A DNA stretch of 64,000 nt from Idiomarina seosinensis_A (GTDB lineage: Bacteria; Pseudomonadota; Gammaproteobacteria; Enterobacterales; Alteromonadaceae): positions 1,798,001 through 1,862,000 of the forward strand of contig NZ_CP085211.1 of the NCBI RefSeq assembly GCF_044797955.1, written 5' to 3'. Under the pieces are notes generated by a model, which saw only the letters and a program-made list of their open reading frames with translations, searched no databases and had not been told where the DNA came from. A program made the translations under genes and the position numbers. Positions within the stretch are counted from its first letter, which is position 1; every line of letters begins with the position of its first letter. This document shows positions 57,628 to 64,000 of the stretch, in pieces.

Positions 57628-60450
57628 TTAAAGTTTAAACAACCTTTTCCAGCAATCAATAACCGCCTGCCGCTCGTTGTCTAAATCATGTTGCACCAGT
57701 TTATTCTGCCCCTGTAACGCCAGCGAGTGGCTTTCGCAACGGAGAATCTGATAAGCATTTATTAGGTTCTGAGTATCCACTTCACTCATTAGCTGTAGTT
57801 GCTCGGCAACCGTCAAAATCCGTATGTTATCGCTGTATTGGCACAACGTCTCATGCTGATGGGAATGTGCCAACACCAGATACTGAGTAATGAACTCAAT
57901 ATCGGCAATACCGCCCGGATCCTGTTTTAAATCAAAGCCTTCGCCCTCCGAAGCAAGATGCTCGCGCATTTTTTTACGCATTGTTAAAACATCTTCTCTG
58001 AGTTGTTCCTTATCGCGCTGACGACACAACATCGCCTGACGAATGTCTTCCAGTTGTGCACACAACTGGGCGTTACCATAAACACAACGCGCTCTGACCA
58101 AAGCCTGTAGTTCCCAGGTCCAGGCATCTTCGCGTAAATAGCGAATGAACGACTCTACCCGGGAAACCAGCAGCCCCGACTGTCCGGAGGGTCGTAACCT
58201 TAGGTCAACCTCGTATAAAACCCCGGCAACTGTTCGGGTAGTAAATAAATGCAGCACCCGCTGCGCCAGCCGCAAATAAAACTGCTGCACGCCAATGGGC
58301 TTATCACCATCGGTCTTGCCGCTGTAATCGGCATCAGTGAGAAATACCAGGTCAAGATCTGAACCATAACCCAGCTCCAGGCCGCCGAGCTTGCCGTAGG
58401 CAAGAACCGCAAAGCCGCTATTATCCAGAGTCCGGCCCGGCGGATGACCATGCTTTTTAGTGAGCTGGCTCCAGGCCATACTAACGACCTCGGCGATCAC
58501 AGCCTGCGCCAGGTAGCTCAGATGATCACTCACTTTCATAAGCTCCAGCGCACCGCTGATATCGGCGGCGGCGATTTTAAGTTGTAAGGCTTGTTTTGCC
58601 TGGCGGAGCGCGTCCATCTGACGTTCCATATCCTGCTCAGGGATACGCACCAAATAATCTCGTAACAACGCAGGATATTGCTCCACGTCAGCTAGTTCAT
58701 AAAGCTGCTGAGGATCAATTAATTCATCCAGCAATACCGGATGCGCTGCCAGCTGCCGTGATATCCACGGGCTTGCCGCGCACAGCTTACAAAGCTGCTC
58801 CCGGGCCCCAATATTTTCGGCCAGCAAATCAAGGTAGGCGGTACGACTCATAATCGCTCTTACGACGCTCAATACCCGATCCAGTAATTCAACAGGATGC
58901 TGCTGTTTTAATATTTGCCTAAGTAACAAAGGCATCAGGCGGGCAAGAGCTGAACGCCCCCGGGGCCCTGAACTTCGTTTGCGGGCTTCACTGCGAAAGC
59001 TTTTTATTTGTTGCCATAACTGTTCGCTGTCTGCATCGGTTTCCGTGGCCAGTATTTCTAAAGCTGCATCATCCTCCAGCATATCCTGCCAAAGCACCTG
59101 CAAACCCTGTTCTTCCTCATCATCTTCTGACTGACTGCCGATAACCTGCTCAAATTCGTTATGAATACGTGTCATCACATCGGCGATTTCATCGTTTAAC
59201 TGTGACCAGTCTTTATAGCCCAGTAAATAGCACAGTTGCTGTTGCGCCAGCGCTTCACCAGGTAGTGTCTGGGTCTGCTCGTCATTTAGCTGTTGTAAGC
59301 GGTGCTCGATTACTCGCAGGAATTCATAATCCTTAATCAGTTCGGCCACCGTTTCGGAGGGCAAAAGTTCTAATTCTTCTGCTTCTTCAAATGCCCGGTA
59401 AAGAGACTGTGTCTGTAACACCTTTTGCTGGCCACCGCGGATGAGCTGGTGAGTCTGAGCGATAAATTCAACCTCACGAATACCTCCGGCGCCTAGCTTA
59501 ATGTTGTGTTTAAGGCCCTGTCGCCGGGTTTCCTGGGTTATTAGCAATTTCATTTTGCGTAACGACTCAATCGAACTAAAGTCGATGTAACGACGATAAA
59601 CGAAAGGTCTGATCATGCGGTAAAATTCAGCAGCAATAGTCTCCTGCGAATTGATTACCCGCGCCTTGACCATCGCATAACGTTCCCAGTCCCGTCCCTG
59701 TTCCTGGTAATAATGTTCCAGAGCCGTCATACTTGCCACCAGCGGACCCGAGCTGCCAAAGGGCCGCAGCCGCATATCCACACGAAATACCTGGCCATCT
59801 GCCGTTTGTTCATCCAGTGCCGCAATTAATGCCTGAGCAAGTTTTGTGTAATAAACACTGTTTTCAACTGAGCGCCGGCCACCGCTGGTTTCGCCCTGGT
59901 GCGGGTAAAAAAAGATGAGATCGATATCTGAAGAAAAGTTAAGCTCCCGGCCACCCAGTTTTCCCATCCCCAGTACCACCAGTGGCTGTTCATCACCGCT
60001 TTCTGATAACGCTTTACCATAGCGTTCGCTGAAAGATTCCGTCAGCCATTCCAGCGCTGAGGTAATACAGGCATCGGCAAGTTCCGAGTAATGGCGCAGC
60101 GAATCAGCAAGGCTCAAACTGCCCTTGATTTCCTGCCACAGCAAAGCAGCCATGGTTGCATGCCTGAACTGCCGCAACTGGCGTTTTACATCTCGTTCAT
60201 TAGTGCAGTCTGACAAGCGTTGAGACAGGGTATCGCGATAATTTTCGGCCGCTACCGGCTCGCGGTAGGCAGTTAGCAATAAATCACCATAACGTTCCAG
60301 AGTGCGGGCAAAAAACTCGCTACAGGCTACCAGTTTTCGACAGTCGGCCAGCTCTTCGTGGCTTAGCCCGGACTGCTCAACACGCTCCCAGGCAGCAGTT
60401 GAATTGTCTTTTAATACTGGCGGTAGTTCGCGCTGTAAAAAGTCCGGCAT
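57628..60450 (-). CDS. glnE: Glutamine synthetase adenylyltransferase/adenylyl-removing enzyme
   Basis: Bifunctional enzyme that adenylylates or deadenylylates the active-site Tyr of glutamine synthetase in response to PII/UTase. The 940-residue protein has two nucleotidyltransferase domains: the N-terminal with GMGKLGGRELNFSSDIDLIF (about 161-180) and the C-terminal with AYGKLGGLELGYGSDLDLVF (about 686-705), each with the Asp-x-Asp pair. It lies 3 bases after ygiF, the same pairing as in E. coli. Confidence 0.97.
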   Translation of the reverse strand: MPDFLQRELPPVLKDNSTAAWERVEQSGLSHEELADCRKLVACSEFFARTLERYGDLLLTAYREPVAAENYRDTLSQRLSDCTNERDVKRQLRQFRHATMAALLWQEIKGSLSLADSLRHYSELADACITSALEWLTESFSERYGKALSESGDEQPLVVLGMGKLGGRELNFSSDIDLIFFYPHQGETSGGRRSVENSVYYTKLAQALIAALDEQTADGQVFRVDMRLRPFGSSGPLVASMTALEHYYQEQGRDWERYAMVKARVINSQETIAAEFYRMIRPFVYRRYIDFSSIESLRKMKLLITQETRRQGLKHNIKLGAGGIREVEFIAQTHQLIRGGQQKVLQTQSLYRAFEEAEELELLPSETVAELIKDYEFLRVIEHRLQQLNDEQTQTLPGEALAQQQLCYLLGYKDWSQLNDEIADVMTRIHNEFEQVIGSQSEDDEEEQGLQVLWQDMLEDDAALEILATETDADSEQLWQQIKSFRSEARKRSSGPRGRSALARLMPLLLRQILKQQHPVELLDRVLSVVRAIMSRTAYLDLLAENIGAREQLCKLCAASPWISRQLAAHPVLLDELIDPQQLYELADVEQYPALLRDYLVRIPEQDMERQMDALRQAKQALQLKIAAADISGALELMKVSDHLSYLAQAVIAEVVSMAWSQLTKKHGHPPGRTLDNSGFAVLAYGKLGGLELGYGSDLDLVFLTDADYSGKTDGDKPIGVQQFYLRLAQRVLHLFTTRTVAGVLYEVDLRLRPSGQSGLLVSRVESFIRYLREDAWTWELQALVRARCVYGNAQLCAQLEDIRQAMLCRQRDKEQLREDVLTMRKKMREHLASEGEGFDLKQDPGGIADIEFITQYLVLAHSHQHETLCQYSDNIRILTVAEQLQLMSEVDTQNLINAYQILRCESHSLALQGQNKLVQHDLDNERQAVIDCWKRLFKL

Positions 60451-60453
60451 AAG

Positions 60454-61965
60454 TTACACCTGCCAATAGGGTTCACGTTTTAGCGCCGCTTTGCGTGAGT
60501 ACTCCAGCGCCGTTAACAGCGATTCGCGTTGCATATTTTGCCAGTCGATCAGTTTTTCATCACTGATATCGTCATTGTTTTTTACTATTTCGTGTAAAAT
60601 ATGCAGCGCGGTAATTTCGCGGATACCTCTAGCCAAATCCTGCCAGGGAGAACGAAAGGTGTCGCGCACGGTGGCATCAAAAAGCTGCCCGAAACAGGTA
60701 CCCAGCATGAGGCTATGTTGCAATTTAGGTAATAATTTCAGGTAGCGCTCTTCGCTGATCTGCTCCGCTTCAGCAAATTCCTGCTGAACCTCACGCCAGT
60801 CCTCGCGCAACAAGGTTGTCGCCCAAGTTTCACAGGGTTGTTGCATTGACTCGGTAGCAGGCCGGTCAATAAGTAAGCGCGATAAATTCAGTAATAACAA
60901 CTGATACTTAGCTGAGCGCACAAGCTTTTTTAACTGTTTAAGCTGCACTACTTGTTGTTGTTGGTCTTCCAGCGCTGCGTACAGGTTAGTTTCGTGCTTT
61001 AAGGCACGATGATAGGCACCATCCTCGGCTGTTAGTTCGGCTAATCCTTCAAATCGTTTTAACCAGGTGAGATGACGTTGAACCTCATTGATTTGCTCAA
61101 TCAGGTCGCCTGTGTCTACGGTCATCTGCTGCAGTTGCTCCAGCACCGCTTTGCACAAATACACCCCGTCGGCCATGCCTTGCGCTGCTCTGACGTTGGC
61201 GTGCTGATCAAGGCAGCTTTCGTTATGCTGCCAGTGCCGTAGCCCATACTCCAGCGAGCGATAAAGCGCTTCTGCGAGGCTGTGTTCAGGCTTTATATTG
61301 ACAAAGTGAGTTTGCACAAAAGGCTCTAATACGCTTCGGCCCGCCAGTAAGTAGCCTCGCGCCGCTTTACTCAAAGACCCCATGCGGGCATTTAGACGAT
61401 TCACCAGCTGCTCGCCGAGGCGATAAATATCATCCAGTTCTCCGCCCTGCAGCTCCAATTCAATTTCGGCAATCGTCTGTTGCTGTTCAGCCACTTTAAC
61501 TGCGCCCAGATCCAGTACCATTTCAATTTGACCGGAACCACTGCTTAGAACCCATTGATGGCGACTGAAGTCGGTGATAAAAAGTTGCTTTAAATCACGC
61601 TGAATATCATACACCGGGAAATCATCCGGCCAGATGTCCTCATCAAACAGAGTTAAATCCGGGTTCATCTCTGCCACCGGGACATTATATTCCGGCCGTT
61701 CGTGCATCCCGCCCAGTACTCGCCCTGACAGTTTTATCGTTTGTTCAAGCTGATCGCCCGAGCGTCTGATACGCAGACCCATGTCAAACTGCCGTAAACG
61801 TAAATCGCTGGTATCAAAGTAGGCGTTTTCAAGCTCCAGTTGTTGGTAATTTTTCAGTTGCTCCGCATTTTCAGCCAACTCCCGGCAAACCTGCAAAGCG
61901 TTTTCACGCTGCTCTGGGTCAATAGCCAGCTTAAGTTCTAATTCCCGGGACTCTTGATTTGACAT
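60454..61965 (-). CDS. ygiF: CYTH-CHAD inorganic triphosphatase YgiF
   Basis: Protein of about 503 residues combining an N-terminal CYTH domain with the metal-binding motif ELELKLAIDP (about 7-16) and a C-terminal CHAD domain rich in conserved His residues. E. coli YgiF is a tripolyphosphatase. The start ATG at 61965 is favoured because GGAAG precedes it by 7 bases and the product begins like E. coli YgiF; a longer reading frame starts 22 codons upstream. It precedes glnE, with which it should be co-transcribed. The CHAD domain may bind polyphosphate. Confidence 0.9.
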   Translation of the reverse strand: MSNQESRELELKLAIDPEQRENALQVCRELAENAEQLKNYQQLELENAYFDTSDLRLRQFDMGLRIRRSGDQLEQTIKLSGRVLGGMHERPEYNVPVAEMNPDLTLFDEDIWPDDFPVYDIQRDLKQLFITDFSRHQWVLSSGSGQIEMVLDLGAVKVAEQQQTIAEIELELQGGELDDIYRLGEQLVNRLNARMGSLSKAARGYLLAGRSVLEPFVQTHFVNIKPEHSLAEALYRSLEYGLRHWQHNESCLDQHANVRAAQGMADGVYLCKAVLEQLQQMTVDTGDLIEQINEVQRHLTWLKRFEGLAELTAEDGAYHRALKHETNLYAALEDQQQQVVQLKQLKKLVRSAKYQLLLLNLSRLLIDRPATESMQQPCETWATTLLREDWREVQQEFAEAEQISEERYLKLLPKLQHSLMLGTCFGQLFDATVRDTFRSPWQDLARGIREITALHILHEIVKNNDDISDEKLIDWQNMQRESLLTALEYSRKAALKREPYWQV

Positions 61966-61999
61966 AGAACGGCTTCCAACAACGATGAATGAGTCATTA

Positions 62000-62043
62000 A
62001 AGGTAGCCATTTGCTTGCTTAGGGTCAACACAAAGGCTACCTT
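62000..62043. repeat. Nine-base inverted repeat between ygiF and putA
   Basis: AAGGTAGCC (62000-62008) and GGCTACCTT (62035-62043) form a perfect 9-bp dyad with 26 bases between the arms. It lies in the divergent region of 234 bases; function is unknown and it may be a regulator site or a chance structure. Confidence 0.3.
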
Positions 62044-62199
62044 AAGTAGCAGCGGCGGTTGCCTTGACAGAACATGTTAAAAAAAGCACCGTTGCCAGGA
62101 AAATAGACTGTACGTGCGCTAAAAGTTAATTATACTGGCGCCCGATTCCCATCCTTAGGGAAGCATGCCGACGTTCGGCTTAGCTTTGAAGGAGATGCA

Positions 62200-64000
62200 A
62201 TGTTTAAAGCGAGTGAGGTGCTATCTAAACAGCATCAGGCTGAGGACTTAAGATCCTTACAGCAAGCAGTAACCGACAATTATATTGTCGATGAAGACGC
62301 CTATATGCGCGAGTTATTACCCCTGGTGCCCTCCGATGAGGATAGTATTAAGACAGTAACTGACCGGGCGGCGAAGCTCGTCGAGCAAGTCCGTTCAGAA
62401 GCCGATAACGGCGTAGTTGATTCGTTTTTACAAGAATACAGCCTGGACACTAAAGAAGGTATTATCCTGATGTGTCTGGCAGAGGCCTTGTTGCGGATCC
62501 CCGACGCTTATACCGCTGATGCCCTGATACAGGACAAACTGTCTGGCGGCGACTGGCAAAAGCACATGGGACAAAGTGCCTCCTGGCTTGTCAATTCAGG
62601 TAGTTGGGGCTTAGCGCTGACCAATAGCGTGGTAAATCCGACCGGCCAGGCGATGGAAACACCGCGCGGTACTTTTCGGCGTCTGACTCGTCGTCTTGGC
62701 AGCCCGGTGATCCGCAAAGCAACCTACACTGCCATGCAGATTATGGGTAAGCAATTTGTGCTTGGGCGAACCATCGACGAAGCATTGAAAGAAAGCCGGG
62801 ACAACCGCGACAAAGGCTATACGCATGCCTACGATATGCTGGGCGAAGCCGCACTGACCCGCGAAGACGCAGCTTATTACAAAGAACAATACGTTAATTC
62901 CATTAAAACCATCACCCGCGAAGACTTTAATAATCCGGATGCCCCCAGACCGACTATTTCAATAAAATTATCGGCGCTGCATCCCCGTTACGAGACATCC
63001 AATCACGAGCGGGTACTGACGGAATTAGCCACGACCCTTACTGAGCTGGTGAAACTGGCAAAAGAAGCCGATGTCGGAGTGACCATCGATGCCGAAGAAG
63101 CTGATCGTCACGAGTTGTCGCTGGAACTGTTCGAAAAAGTCTACCGTAGCGGTGTCTGCAAGGGCTGGCCACGCTTCGGTATGGTGGTGCAGGCCTACTC
63201 GAAACGCGCACTGCCGACGTTGTGCTGGCTATCAGCATTAGCCAAAGAATGCGGCGACGAGATCCCGGTGCGGTTGGTAAAAGGAGCCTACTGGGATAAT
63301 GAAATTAAGTGGAGCCAGGAAAACGGTATTACCGGCTACCCGGTATTCACCCGTAAGGCCCACAGTGATATTTCCTATCTGGCATGCGCCCGATATTTGC
63401 TGAGTGATGACACTGACGGACAAATATATCCGCAGTTCGCTACTCACAATGCCCAGACTATTGTTGCAATTCAGCATATGAATGAGGTGGCTAAACGTCG
63501 CATCGAATACCAGCGTCTGCATGGTATGGGCGACAGCCTTTATGACACCCTGATGAACCAAGAGCCCGGAATGGTGGTGCGCATATACGCCCCGGTTGGC
63601 CCACACCGTGACTTATTACCCTATTTGGTAAGGCGGTTGCTGGAGAACGGTGCCAATTCGTCTTTTGTTCATAAGCTGTTGGATGCTGAAACACCGGTTA
63701 TGGAACTGGTCGCTCACCCGATGAAAACCGCTTCGGGGCATGAGAAGTATGCCAACGATAAGATTCCTCTTCCCCCTCAAATGTACGGGGATCGCACAAA
63801 TTCTTTAGGATTGAATATGAATATTCACTCACAAGCTGATGACTTTATTGCTGCTGTACAACAGTATCGTGACAAACAATGGCAGGGTGGTCCAATTGTT
63901 GACGGAAAAACCGTTGAAACCGACCATCATGTCAGTATTACCAGCCCTCAGGAAACTTCCAAGCAGGTTGGTAGCATTTACTGGGGCGACAAAAAGCTGG
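62200..64000 (+). CDS. putA: Bifunctional proline dehydrogenase/P5C dehydrogenase PutA (3' part beyond window)
   Basis: Oxidises proline to glutamate with FAD and NAD at the inner membrane. The visible 600 codons begin MFKASEVLSKQHQAEDLRSL and include the proline dehydrogenase barrel (about 240-540) with ISIKLSALHPRYE, VTIDAEEADRHELSLELF, VRLVKGAYWDNEIKW and FATHNAQT motifs. The P5C dehydrogenase domain would follow downstream. The N-terminal ribbon-helix-helix DNA-binding domain found in E. coli PutA (about the first 45 residues) is absent, so this copy probably does not repress its own promoter. AAGGAG lies 5 bases before the ATG. A -10-like TATACT lies upstream near 62130. Confidence 0.95.
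   Translation, partial: MFKASEVLSKQHQAEDLRSLQQAVTDNYIVDEDAYMRELLPLVPSDEDSIKTVTDRAAKLVEQVRSEADNGVVDSFLQEYSLDTKEGIILMCLAEALLRIPDAYTADALIQDKLSGGDWQKHMGQSASWLVNSGSWGLALTNSVVNPTGQAMETPRGTFRRLTRRLGSPVIRKATYTAMQIMGKQFVLGRTIDEALKESRDNRDKGYTHAYDMLGEAALTREDAAYYKEQYVNSIKTITREDFNNPDAPRPTISIKLSALHPRYETSNHERVLTELATTLTELVKLAKEADVGVTIDAEEADRHELSLELFEKVYRSGVCKGWPRFGMVVQAYSKRALPTLCWLSALAKECGDEIPVRLVKGAYWDNEIKWSQENGITGYPVFTRKAHSDISYLACARYLLSDDTDGQIYPQFATHNAQTIVAIQHMNEVAKRRIEYQRLHGMGDSLYDTLMNQEPGMVVRIYAPVGPHRDLLPYLVRRLLENGANSSFVHKLLDAETPVMELVAHPMKTASGHEKYANDKIPLPPQMYGDRTNSLGLNMNIHSQADDFIAAVQQYRDKQWQGGPIVDGKTVETDHHVSITSPQETSKQVGSIYWGDKKL

Noticed and set aside
61987..62085. Short plus-strand ORF of 32 codons upstream of putA
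   Set aside because: No ribosome site and no family features; it overlaps the inverted repeat and part of the extended ygiF reading frame.
62508..63694. Several minus-strand reading frames opposite putA
   Set aside because: They are shadows of the plus-strand PutA coding frame, which carries recognisable proline dehydrogenase motifs; the peptides are Pro/Arg/Cys-rich with no family features.
1..64000. CRISPR arrays, insertion sequences, integrases, prophage or plasmid genes
   Set aside because: No direct repeats of array type, transposase or phage motifs were seen; the dense array of chromosomal genes speaks against them.

Overview
The window is chromosomal DNA of a gammaproteobacterium. 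The ribosomal proteins, ParC, LpxL, RraB and PriB all resemble Escherichia coli closely, and several E. coli-like gene neighbourhoods are present: dusA/zur/dnaB, rpsF-priB-rpsR-rplI, rlmB-rnr, lptFG/pepA-holC-valS, parC-parE-yqiB-nudF/tolC and ygiF-glnE. An Mrp cation antiporter operon, a TonB receptor, a porin and secreted peptidases suggest a marine or halotolerant member of the Alteromonadales, perhaps Idiomarinaceae. That placement is inference from gene content; no database search was done. Almost all of the sequence is coding, and no gap between genes exceeds about 300 bases. I see no rRNA, CRISPR array, insertion sequence or prophage.

Layout. Positions 1-5903 (minus) hold the start of the alpha operon (rpsM, cut by the window edge) and the complete spc operon from rplN to rpmJ. 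Positions 6169-11969 (plus) hold a six-gene Mrp/Mnh Na+/H+ antiporter operon with mrpA and mrpB fused. Positions 11982-18019 (minus) hold a TPR-sulfotransferase, a TonB-dependent receptor and a coiled-coil porin. Positions 18187-23149 (minus) hold the S10 operon with a consensus promoter and a long leader. The S10 and spc operons are adjacent in E. coli, but here about 12.3 kb separates them. Positions 23390-26194 (minus) hold an M19 dipeptidase, two small secreted or membrane proteins and dusA. Positions 26337-30179 (plus) hold zur, an M1-type metallopeptidase, a DUF6702-like protein and cheX.

Positions 30208-40604 (mostly minus) hold dnaB, the rpsF operon, rlmB-rnr, a penicillin-acylase lipoprotein, a PhzF-family isomerase and tRNA-Leu(CAA). 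Positions 40810-48442 hold an RDD membrane protein, the LPS export permeases lptF and lptG, and the pepA-holC-valS operon. Positions 48498-54977 (minus) hold rraB, plsC, topoisomerase IV (parC, parE), yqiB and nudF. Positions 55199-64000 hold tolC and lpxL (plus), glnE and ygiF (minus), and the first two thirds of putA (plus), which runs off the end.

Most genes are housekeeping: translation, DNA topology and replication, envelope assembly (LptFG, LpxL, PlsC, TolC) and nitrogen or proline metabolism. The points most worth a second look are the gene block between the S10 and spc operons, a terminator-like hairpin in the rplN leader, a two-gene unit of an 82-residue secreted protein and an unlisted 35-residue membrane protein, and a perfect 36-base palindrome covering the dusA stop codon. 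No clearly new multi-gene system such as defence, biosynthesis or mobile DNA is evident.
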